This document shows positions 24,919-32,281 of a stretch of 37,935 bases of DNA, piece by piece. The position numbers were made by a program, and so were the translations under genes. Below the pieces are notes generated by a model, which saw only the letters and a list, made by a program, of their open reading frames with translations, was not told the origin of the DNA and did not search any database. Each line of letters opens with the position of its first letter. The first letter of the stretch is position 1. The stretch lies in assembly GCF_022548875.1 (NCBI RefSeq), contig NZ_JAKZEW010000040.1:396-38330 (forward strand). Reading direction: 5' to 3'. The stretch is from Glycomyces sp. L485 (GTDB taxonomy: Bacteria; Actinomycetota; Actinomycetes; Mycobacteriales; Micromonosporaceae).

Positions 24919-25363
24919 CCGCGAAGAGGAACCGGAGCAGGGCGGTGAGATGCGCCCCGAGGACGTCGACCGGCGCTTCAACGAGCTCATCCGCGATCTC
25001 AACCCCGATCACTCCTCCGGGCTTCCCGAGCCCATGACCCCGCCTGCACCGCCTCCCGCCGAGGAAGACGAGCCGACACTGCTGGAGCTGTGGGACGCCG
25101 AGCTTCCCGAAGACGAGGACGAAGAGGACTACGAGCCGCCGGAGCCGCCGCCGATGCCGTGGCCGAGCCTGCCGGCGATCGGCGGCGTCCTGTTCATCCT
25201 GGGCGGTCTGCTGCTGCTGGTTCGGCCGGGCATCGCGCCGCTGGGGACGAACCCGGGCCGGCTGATCGGCTTCCTGGTGTTCGTGGTCGGCGTGTGGCTG
25301 CTCATCAGCCGGTTGAAGGACGATTCCGCGGAGGGCGAGACCGACGACGGCGCGGTCGTCTAG
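24911..25363 (+). CDS. Membrane protein with acidic N-terminal domain
   Basis: A 150-residue protein. The first ~85 residues are acidic and proline-rich (EEDEPTLLELWDAEL and PEDEDEEDYEPPEPPP), probably cytoplasmic; the rest has two hydrophobic helices (LPAIGGVLFILGGLLLLV and IGFLVFVVGVWLLISRL) and a short acidic tail. Homologues in actinobacteria are often called DUF308-like, which I do not confirm. The ATG at 24911, with GAGGTG upstream, overlaps the esterase stop; GTG at 24905 is an alternative. Its TAG stop at 25361 is part of the terminal repeat of the element at 25360-25503, so the native C terminus may have been cut or changed. Confidence 0.75.
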   Translation: MTDREEEPEQGGEMRPEDVDRRFNELIRDLNPDHSSGLPEPMTPPAPPPAEEDEPTLLELWDAELPEDEDEEDYEPPEPPPMPWPSLPAIGGVLFILGGLLLLVRPGIAPLGTNPGRLIGFLVFVVGVWLLISRLKDDSAEGETDDGAVV

Positions 25364-25503
25364 GCCGTGTCTGATGGCCTCGGGCGAGGTCGAATCCGAG
25401 GTCATTTGTTCGCTCGCAAGGCGGAAGGCAGTCCGGCTACCGGGCTTGCAACCAGGCTGCCTGACAACGCAGCGGGCGGGCAAATGGGCCGGATACGGCC
25501 TAG
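25360..25503. mobile_element. Putative 144-base MITE with CTAG-bounded inverted ends
   Basis: The left end CTAGGCCGTGTCT (25360-25372) matches the reverse complement of the right end GGATACGGCCTAG (25491-25503) at 11 of 13 bases. Inward, the arms keep partial symmetry: GGTCATTTGTTCGCTCGC on the left resembles GGCCCATTTGCCCGCCCGC read from the right, and both then reach GGCAG. No coding frame lies inside. CTAG or TA at both ends could be a target duplication, as for IS630/Tc1-type or IS5-type elements. A terminator-like CCTCG-gg-CGAGG (25379-25390) lies within. Only one copy is visible here, so mobility is unproven. Confidence 0.5.
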
Positions 25504-25808
25504 CCGGGGTTGCGGCGCTCGGCGTTTCAACGGGCAGAACGGGTCCTTGACGGAGCAAACGATTGCAGATCAATTTCCGCGGCTCTGGGAAGTACCCCGC
25601 CTCTCCATCGGGTGGAGACGGCCACATACGACAGTCGACCGGCGCTGATTCGATAGGCCTCACTACGTTTGGCCTGCATGGCGACGCCATTCCCACCGTG
25701 GGCTCACGAGGCCACTGCGCGCACTGGCCGGCCGGCGTCGAGGAGCGCCGTGAACCTCGCAAACATCGCGAAATTCCGAAGTTGAGGGCCGGAGGCGTTC
25801 GATTTTTT

Positions 25809-25860
25809 GCAAACGGTTGCGTAAGAAGCCTTGACCCTGAGAAAGGTCTATCCCTAGGCT
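25809..25860 (+). promoter_or_regulatory. Pectate lyase promoter with LacI-type operator
   Basis: GCAAACGGTTGC (25809-25820) has GCAA...TTGC symmetry around a central CG, the form of many LacI-family operators of sugar-use genes. Eleven bases later come TTGACC (25831-25836), 18 bases, and TAGGCT (25855-25860), a good -35/-10 pair. A second palindrome, ATTGATATCAAT (25872-25883), lies in the 5' leader. Sugar-controlled induction is inferred. From 25504 to 25808 I see no gene or repeat. Confidence 0.65.
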
Positions 25861-25902
25861 TATCGACATATATTGATATCAATCGCTCAGGAGGCAGAAC
25901 CG

Positions 25903-27438
25903 ATGCGACGATCGATCGCACTCAAATTCGGGACGGCACTGGCCACGGCGGCCGCGGTCGTCGCCGGCGTCGCACTCTCGATGACCCATGCGTCGGCCCA
26001 GACCAGCGGCGCGACCGGGTACGCGACCCAGAACGGCGGAACCACCGGCGGCGCGGGCGGACAAACGGTACGGGCCACCTCGGGGACCGAGATCCATCAG
26101 GCCCTGTGCAACCGGGCCAGTACCAGCACCCCGGTCATCATCGAAGTCTCGGGAACCATCAACCACGGCAACACCGACAAGGTGTCGGGCGACAGCTGCG
26201 ACACCGCCGACGACGTGATCGAGCTCAAGAGGATCAGCAATGTCACGATCGTCGGTGTCGGCGGCGGAGCCGTGTTCGACCAGATCGGCATCCACATCCG
26301 CGAGTCCAGCAACATCATCATCCAGAACGTGAACGTCCGGAACGTCAAGAAGTCGGGCTCGCCCACTTCCAACGGCGGGGACGCCATCGGGATGGAAGCC
26401 GACGTCCGCAATGTCTGGGTCGACCACGTCACCCTGGAGGCGTCGGGCGGGGAGAGCGAAGGCTACGACGCCCTGTTCGACCTGAAGAACAACACCCGGT
26501 ACGTGACCCTGTCGTACAGCATCCTGCGCAACTCCGGCCGCGGCGGCCTCGTCGGCTCCAGCGACGGCGACTCGGGCAACAGCTTCATCACCTACCACCA
26601 CAACCTGTACCAGAACATCGACTCCCGCACGCCCCTGCTGCGCGCCGGGACGGCCCACACCTACAACAACCACTTCACCGGCATCAACAAGTCGGGCATC
26701 AACTCCCGATTCGGCGCGAGCGTCCAGGTCGACAACAACTACTTCGAGGACTCCAAGGACGTCCTGGGTACCTTCTACACCGACGACATGGGCTACTGGG
26801 AGGTCAGCGGCAACATCTACGACAACGTGACCTGGTCGTCCGACGGCAGCGACAACCACCCCGCCGGGCCGAACCCGCAGTCGACCACCTCGGTCAGCAT
26901 CCCGTACGGCTACGACCTCGACGACGCCGGATGCGTGCCGGAGGTCCTGCAGGAGACCGCGGGAGCCGACAAGGGCCTGCTGGTGTCAGACGGCAACTGC
27001 TCCGCGGAGCAGCCTACCGGCGGTCCGAGCGACGGTCCGAGTGATGAGCCGACAGGCGACCCGACCGAGCCCGGCGGCAGCAACCTCAGCATCGGGGCCG
27101 GCTCCGACGGCTCCAGCAAGGCCGGCGGGACCAGCTACGGCAACGTGCGGGACGGCGACATGAGCACCTACTGGTCACCGAGCGGCCCGACCGGCCGCAT
27201 ATCGATCAAGTGGGGCTCCGACGTCACGGTGTCCGCGATCAACATCCGCGAGGCGTCGGGCGCCGAAGGCGACATCGACTCCTGGCAGGTGGTGAACCAC
27301 GACACCGGTGCGGTCCTGGCGTCCGGCAGTGGAGCGGGCGTCATCTCCTTCTCCCCGACCGCACTGCGCAAGATCGACTTCGTGATCACGAGTTCGAGCG
27401 GCACGCCCAGAGTCGCCGAGTTCGAGACCTACGCCTAG
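25903..27438 (+). CDS. Secreted pectate lyase, PL1 family, with C-terminal F5/8-like domain
   Basis: Cleaves polygalacturonate by beta-elimination outside the cell. Seen: a signal peptide of about 33 residues ending SMTHASAQ; a parallel beta-helix with WVDHVTLEA, SYSILRNSG and FITYHHNLYQNIDSRTPLLR, the last having the R-x-P-x-x-R catalytic block; acidic residues near GGDAIGMEAD for calcium; a proline/serine/glycine linker near 370-395; and a C-terminal domain of about 120 residues with YGNVRDGDMSTYWSP and SGTPRVAEFETYA, probably a discoidin/F5/8-type carbohydrate-binding module. The start is the ATG at 25903, behind AGGAGG at about eight bases; an earlier in-frame start at 25873 lacks one. 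No other pectin genes are seen. Confidence 0.93.
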   Translation: MRRSIALKFGTALATAAAVVAGVALSMTHASAQTSGATGYATQNGGTTGGAGGQTVRATSGTEIHQALCNRASTSTPVIIEVSGTINHGNTDKVSGDSCDTADDVIELKRISNVTIVGVGGGAVFDQIGIHIRESSNIIIQNVNVRNVKKSGSPTSNGGDAIGMEADVRNVWVDHVTLEASGGESEGYDALFDLKNNTRYVTLSYSILRNSGRGGLVGSSDGDSGNSFITYHHNLYQNIDSRTPLLRAGTAHTYNNHFTGINKSGINSRFGASVQVDNNYFEDSKDVLGTFYTDDMGYWEVSGNIYDNVTWSSDGSDNHPAGPNPQSTTSVSIPYGYDLDDAGCVPEVLQETAGADKGLLVSDGNCSAEQPTGGPSDGPSDEPTGDPTEPGGSNLSIGAGSDGSSKAGGTSYGNVRDGDMSTYWSPSGPTGRISIKWGSDVTVSAINIREASGAEGDIDSWQVVNHDTGAVLASGSGAGVISFSPTALRKIDFVITSSSGTPRVAEFETYA

Positions 27439-27460
27439 GACTGGTCGAGGAACGAGGAAG

Positions 27461-27503
27461 CCTCCCGCTGTGTCCGTCACGCTGCGACAAGGCAGGCGGG
27501 AGG
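27461..27503. terminator. Long inverted repeat between convergent genes
   Basis: CCTCCCGC (27461-27468) pairs with GCGGGAGG (27496-27503) across a 27-base loop. It lies 22 bases after the pectate lyase stop and 32 bases from the stop of the convergent hydrolase-fold gene. It is probably a shared terminator. The long loop and absent U-run make it moderate evidence only. Confidence 0.55.
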
Positions 27504-27535
27504 TCTCCGTCGGGCATGGCCGGGAGTACCCGCGC

Positions 27536-28165
27536 CTAGTCCTTGCGGTTGAGCCAGGACAGGATCGCGTCGAGCAGCCCCTCGGCACCGGGACCCTTGA
27601 AGACGTCCTCGGAAGCGCCGGGGAAGGTCAGCGGCGCGACCCCGTAGGCGTCCGTGACGGCCTGCGTCTGCTTGGACTGCGCTTCGGACTCGCTGACGAC
27701 CAGCAGCACTCGGGGATCGCCGACGGGTTTGGGCAGCGACTTCGGGAGCTTCTGCGGTGCCACCAGGACCAGAGCGTCGGCCGGGTAGCGGGCGGCGGCC
27801 AGCGCGGTCCAGGCCGCGCCGCGGCCGTGGCCGACGAGGACGGCCCTCCGGGGGATCGCGATGGCGGCCTGCACGACGTCGTGGACGTAGGCCTCGACTC
27901 CGCCGGGGGCGGCCGGCGTGTTGCCCTGGCCGCGCACGCTGACGGCGGCGGCGTAGCGGCCTGAGCCGGCGATGCGTTTGAGCCATAGGACGCCGAATGC
28001 GGCGGCGCCGGCCCCGTCGCCGGTGCAGCACAGGACGGGCGAGGCGTCGGGGTCGTCCTGTGCCTCGAAGTCGAACAGGTCCGCGGGTTCGATGACGGCG
28101 ATCTCGCGTTCGACGGCGGCGGGCTCGGGGGTGCGGGTGCGCCGGACCCAGGCTTGCAGGCTCAC
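27536..28165 (-). CDS. Alpha/beta-hydrolase-fold protein without the catalytic triad
   Basis: A 209-residue cytosolic protein. Sequence features of the fold are kept (PVLCCTGDGAGAAAFG near 42-57, AVLVGHGRGAAW near 108-119, ALVLVAPQKLP, VLLVVSESEAQSK), but the nucleophile position in GHGRG is glycine instead of serine, the acid loop is SESEA, and no histidine is found near the C terminus. It is probably non-catalytic, perhaps binding a ligand or a partner. Its ATG overlaps the stop of the flavin monooxygenase gene by four bases (28162-28165), so the two are likely translated together and it may help that enzyme. Serine-lacking family members exist; no specific one is claimed. Confidence 0.75.
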   Translation of the reverse strand: MSLQAWVRRTRTPEPAAVEREIAVIEPADLFDFEAQDDPDASPVLCCTGDGAGAAAFGVLWLKRIAGSGRYAAAVSVRGQGNTPAAPGGVEAYVHDVVQAAIAIPRRAVLVGHGRGAAWTALAAARYPADALVLVAPQKLPKSLPKPVGDPRVLLVVSESEAQSKQTQAVTDAYGVAPLTFPGASEDVFKGPGAEGLLDAILSWLNRKD

Positions 28166-29517
28166 TTCGCTGGCTCCTGTTCGAGGGTGTCGATGATGCG
28201 GACGAGGCCGGCGAGGTACTCCTCGGCGTCCACGGCGAGGCGGTGCCGCGGGGAGATCCCGGTCGAGTCGACCTCGTACTGGGCTGATTCGCTGACGACC
28301 TGCTGGCGGAAGTTCGCGGCGCGCTCGGGGTCGCCCTTGCGGATGTTGAGCCAGTGGGAGATCGCGTGGGTCTGCCAGTGGACGATGGGGAGCACGCCGA
28401 CGCCGGGCTCGATCAGGCCCGCGACCGCCAGAGTCTCCACTCGCGGTGAGAACATGCGGGCGAGCAGCTTCGGGTATTCGGATTCACCGTCGACGCCGAG
28501 CAGTCCGGCCGGGACGCAGCCGATCTTCGGCTTGTAGCCGGTGGCGAAGACGACGACGTCGGGGCGCACGGTCTCGCCGTCGGCGAAGGCGACCTCCCCG
28601 CCTTCGAAGTGGGCGATCTCGGGGCGGTGCTCGATGGAGCCGTCGCCGACGTGTTCGAGGTAGCGGCCGTTGCGGATGGGCTCCTCGTCGGTGTGGCTGT
28701 GGTCGGGCGCCTCCATGCCCATGCGGGCGGAGAGGTGCCGATGCCCCTTGAGGATCCGGTTGGTGAGGAGGCTGCGGATCCAGCGCGGCCTGTTGTGCAG
28801 GCGCGCGAGGGCGTAGTCGGCGGGCTCGCCGCCGAGGTATTTCGGCAGGTACCAGTAGCCGCGGCGGACGGAGTGGACGCAGCGGTCGGCGTTGACGGCG
28901 GCCTCGCAGGCGATGTCGATGCCGGAGTTCCCGCCGCCGACGACGAGCACCGATTTGCCGCGCAGCCGGGAGCCGTCCTTGAGCTGCGAGGAGTGCAGGA
29001 CGGTGCCGCGGAACAGATCCTGTCCGGGGTAGGAGGGCAGGTTCGGGACCCAGTGGTGTCCGGTGGCGACGATGACGGCCCCGTATCGCAGGCGGCGGGC
29101 GGCCGATCCGGCGGCGGGCTTGACGACGACCTCGAAGCGAGAGCCCTCGACGGGTTCGATGTGGGAGATCTCGGAGCCGTACCAGATGTGCTCGGCGAGG
29201 CCGAAGTGCGCGGCGTAGCCCTTGAGGTACTCGAGCATCCGGGCCGCGGAGGGGTAGTCGGGCCAGTGGTCGGGCATGGGGTAGTCGGGGATCTCGGTCT
29301 GGGAGCGCGAGGTGACGAGGTGGGTGTTGGGGTAGAGCGGGCTGTGCTGGTTCTGAGGGTTCCAGAGGCCGCCGAGAACGGTGTCGCGTTCGTAGCAGTC
29401 CACTTCGAAGCCGTTCTCGCGGAGGTTCTTGACCGCGATCAGGCCGGAGGCTCCGGCGCCGATGACGCAGACGGCCTCGCCGCGGTCGTATGCGGCTTGG
29501 GAGGAGTACTCCTGCAA
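28162..29517 (-). CDS. Flavin-containing monooxygenase (FMO-like)
   Basis: Oxygenates soft nucleophiles or ketones using FAD, NADPH and O2. The 451-residue protein has the FAD loop VCVIGAGASGLIAVKNL at about 16-32, YERDTVLGGLWNPQ, the FMO-type FRGTVLHSSQL (FxGxxxHxxx), the NADPH loop VLVVGGGNSGIDIACEA and DVVVFATGYKP. That set fits FMO/Baeyer-Villiger group I flavoproteins; the fingerprint does not settle which. The TTG start at 29517 has GAAGGAG about eight bases upstream; an inverted repeat overlies it (separate entry). The stop overlaps the pseudo-hydrolase gene. A P450 is transcribed divergently. No substrate can be assigned. Confidence 0.9.
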   Translation of the reverse strand: MQEYSSQAAYDRGEAVCVIGAGASGLIAVKNLRENGFEVDCYERDTVLGGLWNPQNQHSPLYPNTHLVTSRSQTEIPDYPMPDHWPDYPSAARMLEYLKGYAAHFGLAEHIWYGSEISHIEPVEGSRFEVVVKPAAGSAARRLRYGAVIVATGHHWVPNLPSYPGQDLFRGTVLHSSQLKDGSRLRGKSVLVVGGGNSGIDIACEAAVNADRCVHSVRRGYWYLPKYLGGEPADYALARLHNRPRWIRSLLTNRILKGHRHLSARMGMEAPDHSHTDEEPIRNGRYLEHVGDGSIEHRPEIAHFEGGEVAFADGETVRPDVVVFATGYKPKIGCVPAGLLGVDGESEYPKLLARMFSPRVETLAVAGLIEPGVGVLPIVHWQTHAISHWLNIRKGDPERAANFRQQVVSESAQYEVDSTGISPRHRLAVDAEEYLAGLVRIIDTLEQEPAK

Positions 29518-29526
29518 GGGACTTGC
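29514..29526 (-). promoter_or_regulatory. Inverted repeat covering the monooxygenase start codon
   Basis: GCAAG (29514-29518) and CTTGC (29522-29526) flank three bases (gga). In the minus-strand mRNA this is GCAAG-UCC-CUUGC, a five-pair stem in which the TTG start codon is paired. It might lower translation or act as an operator. The stem is short, so this is weak evidence. Confidence 0.35.
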
Positions 29527-29640
29527 TCCTTCTGATCGGGGGCGACGAACGGGTGCCGACTCGGCAAGCAGTGGGCGTCAGGGCTGAGAGCAGATTACCG
29601 TGAGCGGGGTTCATACTTTCGGGGGAGGTAGGCTGCGCGC

Positions 29641-30792
29641 GTGGTGTTCGAGCTGTGGAAACATCCCCCGGTCGGGACTCCCGTGTTCCGTGAGGAAGGA
29701 CAGGTCGTGGTGGCCTCGCACCGCCTCGCGAAGGAGGTGCTGCTCGATGCCGGGCGATTCTCCCCCGCGAATGCGCTCGACGCGGTCACCCCGCTGCCGC
29801 CTGCGGTGCTGCGGGAGCTGACGCGGCACCGGTTCCGACTCCCGGCGACCTTGGCCAACAACGCGACCGACAGCCACGCGCACATCAGGGGCCTCTATGC
29901 GGAGGTGTTCGCACCGGCGCGGGTCGAGGCGCTGCGACCGTGGCTGACCGGGCTGGCGCGCAGGGCGGTGCTGCGCGCGACGGGACGGCTGCGGGCGGGC
30001 GAGGCGGTCGACCTGGACGCCGCGATCTCGTCGGAGATCCCGCTGGCCGCGCTGGCGCGGCTGCTGGAGTTGGACGTGGACGCGACGGCCGAGGTGAAGC
30101 GATTCAGCCGAGCGGCGCTCGAGCTGTTCTGGGGGCGGCCCGGCCCTGACCGCCAGCTCGAGCTGGCGCGGATCGTGGGTCCGTATCACGCGGTGCTGCG
30201 CTCATGGGCGGCGAAGTCGACCGGAGCGACGAGGCGGGTGCTGGAGGCGCACGGCGAGGACGCGGCGACCGCGGCGCTGTTCTTCCTCCTGGTGGCTGGC
30301 CAGGAGACGACCTCGCAGTTCCTGACGCTCTTGGCGCACAAGCTGATCGAAGAGCCGGATCTGCTTGAGGCCGAGCCCGCGGCGGTAGTGGAGGAAGGCC
30401 TGCGGCTTCTCCCGCCGCTGGTGTCCTGGAGAAGGGTTGCGGCGGCCGACACCGACCTGGGCGGATTGGAGATCGCCGAGGGCGAGTCGGTGCTGGTGTG
30501 GCTGGCGGCGGCCGGAGCGGACGAGGGCGTGGCCGAATGCCCGCACCGGATGGTGCCGGGACAGCGCGGATCCAGAAGGCACCTGGCGTTCGGCGCCGGG
30601 GCGCACCGCTGCCTGGGCGGGCAGTTGTCTCGCATGGAGGCTGAAGTGGTCGTCGCCGAACTCGCGCCGCTGCTGCGACGCTGCGAGGTCGTGAAGGCCC
30701 CGGTCAGCGAGGAGAACCTCTCCTTCCGAATGCCGAGCCCCCTCGTGGTCGCCATGCGCGGCCACCCGGGTTCGGTGACCCGGGCGGGTTAG
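29641..30792 (+). CDS. Cytochrome P450
   Basis: A 383-residue soluble bacterial-type P450. Seen: the I-helix LVAGQETTSQFL with the acid/alcohol-like QETT pair, the K-helix EEGLRLLPP (ExxR), and the haem loop FGAGAHRCLGGQL with the proximal cysteine near residue 323. No ferredoxin or reductase is nearby. The divergent monooxygenase gene suggests a shared oxidative pathway, but this is inference. The GTG at 29641 has TAGGCT (29629-29634) six bases upstream; a GGGAGG lies too far (about 12 bases) for a good ribosome site, favouring a leaderless transcript. The stop overlaps a short antisense frame. Confidence 0.92.
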   Translation: MVFELWKHPPVGTPVFREEGQVVVASHRLAKEVLLDAGRFSPANALDAVTPLPPAVLRELTRHRFRLPATLANNATDSHAHIRGLYAEVFAPARVEALRPWLTGLARRAVLRATGRLRAGEAVDLDAAISSEIPLAALARLLELDVDATAEVKRFSRAALELFWGRPGPDRQLELARIVGPYHAVLRSWAAKSTGATRRVLEAHGEDAATAALFFLLVAGQETTSQFLTLLAHKLIEEPDLLEAEPAAVVEEGLRLLPPLVSWRRVAAADTDLGGLEIAEGESVLVWLAAAGADEGVAECPHRMVPGQRGSRRHLAFGAGAHRCLGGQLSRMEAEVVVAELAPLLRRCEVVKAPVSEENLSFRMPSPLVVAMRGHPGSVTRAG

Positions 30793-30959
30793 AGGGCGCT
30801 GCTCCTGAGCATCTCGCAGGTCTCCTCGTATTCGCGTGCGGGGCGGAGCAGGCGAGGATGCCGGGGACCCGCTGCAGCGAGCGGGTAGCGGCGGACGATC
30901 GCGCTGCGCAGCACCAAGGCGGCCGCGTCGAGGCCTCGCTCGCGAGCCCCGATGTGCCA
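30789..30959 (-). pseudogene. Possible remnant coding fragment
   Basis: The minus strand encodes 56 residues before a TAA at 30789, with strong GC at third codon positions and a protein-like mix (DAAALVLRSAIVRRYPLAA; REYEETCEMLRSSAL). No plausible start or ribosome site was found except an internal GTG at 30914 (41 residues). It lies in the P450-YjbR gap and may be the end of a lost gene or chance. Function unknown. Confidence 0.22.
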
Positions 30960-30970
30960 GGGTAGACGGC

Positions 30971-31477
30971 ATGACGACTTCCGCTCAACTTCGCAAAGGC
31001 GCGCTTTCCAACCCTGAGGTGGTCGAAGACGATGCAGACGGTGCGCTGGTGTTCACTGTAGCCGGCAAGGAGTTCGCCTCGCTGGATTCGGACGCCCGCG
31101 TGCGACTGCGGCTGCGGGCTGCCGAGGCTGGGGACATGGCCGCCCAGTACGAGACGGCCGAGCGCGCGGGCGACTTCGTGCGTCTGCCTATCGACGACAT
31201 CGACGGCCAGGCTCTCAACCACTGGGTACGGCGCGCCTGGCTCCGGTGTGCGCCACCGGAGCTCGCGGCACGGGCGTCCGCTGCAGAGAAGGCCGGCGCC
31301 GGTGAGGTCGGCGACCTGCCGAAGGCGATCGGGCGACCGGCCACCCGGGCGCTTGCGAACGCCGGCGTCACCACGCTCGACCAGGTCGCCGGGCTTTCGG
31401 ATTCGGAGCTCAAGGGGCTGCACGGGGTCGGACCGAGGGCCGTGAGGATTCTCCGGGAGGCGCTTGAGGCCCGCTGA
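30971..31477 (+). CDS. MmcQ/YjbR-like domain fused to a helix-hairpin-helix
   Basis: A 168-residue protein. Residues about 5-95 resemble the MmcQ/YjbR fold (ALVFTVAGKEFASL; FVRLPIDDIDG then NHWVRRAW), and residues about 115-165 carry a helix-hairpin-helix, DLPKAIGRPATRALANAG then LSDSELKGLHGVGPRAVRIL, with the glycine-rich GVGP hairpin that binds the DNA backbone. A nucleic-acid-binding role is likely; the specific task is unknown. The ATG at 30971 is preferred over an upstream in-frame start at 30836 because the domain begins there. CAGGGT seven bases upstream may be a -10 box. It stands alone between the P450 and bio genes. Confidence 0.75.
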   Translation: MTTSAQLRKGALSNPEVVEDDADGALVFTVAGKEFASLDSDARVRLRLRAAEAGDMAAQYETAERAGDFVRLPIDDIDGQALNHWVRRAWLRCAPPELAARASAAEKAGAGEVGDLPKAIGRPATRALANAGVTTLDQVAGLSDSELKGLHGVGPRAVRILREALEAR

Positions 31478-31639
31478 CGGCCACGCGATCTGGGGGTCCG
31501 GCTGATGGAGCTTTTGAATCTGCTGGACGTTGAGGTCGAAGCGCAGGCCGGCCTGGGGCATCTCGGTCGCGGTGCCGGAGCCGCCGCCGGTGGGCACGAG
31601 GGCACAGTCGGTACACAGGTCAGTAGACGGACATCCCGG
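31478..31639. other. Gap between HhH gene and bioD
   Basis: After the bioD stop the same minus-strand frame stays open with a CTDC pair followed by LRFDLNVQQIQKLHQP, which looks protein-like, but no start or family is evident and it soon becomes antisense to the HhH gene. No strong hairpin was found. Confidence 0.3.
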
Positions 31640-32281
31640 TCACAGTGCGAGCCATTCGCCGGCGCCGAGTCGGAAGACCTCCGGCGACAGTTCCCCCGCT
31701 CCGTCGGGGATGCAGCCGAGTCGGTCGCCCGGGAGGTCGAGGAGGTTCTCCCGCTCGGCCAGGCCGGGTTCGTGGGGCCAGGCGCCGATGACCACGGCCG
31801 CTTCGACGCCCCGACTGGAGAGCGCTTCGAGGGTGAGGGCGGTGTGGTTGAGCGTGCCGAGTCCGGCACGGGCCACCACCACGGCCGGGCACCCGAGTTC
31901 GACCGCCAGGTCGCGCACGTTCCAGCCGTCTTCGCCCATCGGGACCAGCAGGCCTCCCGCGCCTTCCAGCAGCACGACGTCGGCGGTGCGCTCCAAGGCG
32001 GCGTCGGAGACTTCTTTCAGCCGCAGCAGCGGCGCCTCGGCGCGACGTGCGGCGGCGAAGGGGGCGAGCGGGTCCGGGTATGACCTCAGGCAGCGCGCCG
32101 GGGCACCGCTGAGCCGACCCGCGGTCGCGGCGTCGTCATCGTCGCCGGTCTGAGCGATCTTGACGACCTCGACTGTGGTGCCCTTGGACAAGAGCTGCGC
32201 GGCGATGGCGGCCGTGGTGACGGTCTTGCCGACACCGGTGTCGGTGCCGGTGACGATCACCGGGCCGTCGAATTCGATCAT
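31640..32281 (-). CDS. bioD: Dethiobiotin synthetase BioD
   Basis: Closes the ureido ring of dethiobiotin from 7,8-diaminopelargonate, CO2 and ATP. The 213-residue protein has the P-loop GTDTGVGKTVT at about 11-21, VVKIAQTG with the catalytic lysine near 42, and LLEGAGGLLVPM near 105-116. Most BioD have KPVQTG, so KIAQTG is a small deviation. The ATG overlaps the bioF stop (ATGA) and this is the last bio gene. bioB, which acts next, is not in the window. Confidence 0.95.
   Translation of the reverse strand: MIEFDGPVIVTGTDTGVGKTVTTAAIAAQLLSKGTTVEVVKIAQTGDDDDAATAGRLSGAPARCLRSYPDPLAPFAAARRAEAPLLRLKEVSDAALERTADVVLLEGAGGLLVPMGEDGWNVRDLAVELGCPAVVVARAGLGTLNHTALTLEALSSRGVEAAVVIGAWPHEPGLAERENLLDLPGDRLGCIPDGAGELSPEVFRLGAGEWLAL

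Noticed and set aside
25363-25902. tRNA-like GGTCGAATCC near 25388
   Set aside because: No acceptor or anticodon stems could be built around it.
25563-27044. 493-codon plus-strand frame across the pectate lyase
   Set aside because: Shadow frame of the lyase; composition is arginine-rich and there is no start context.
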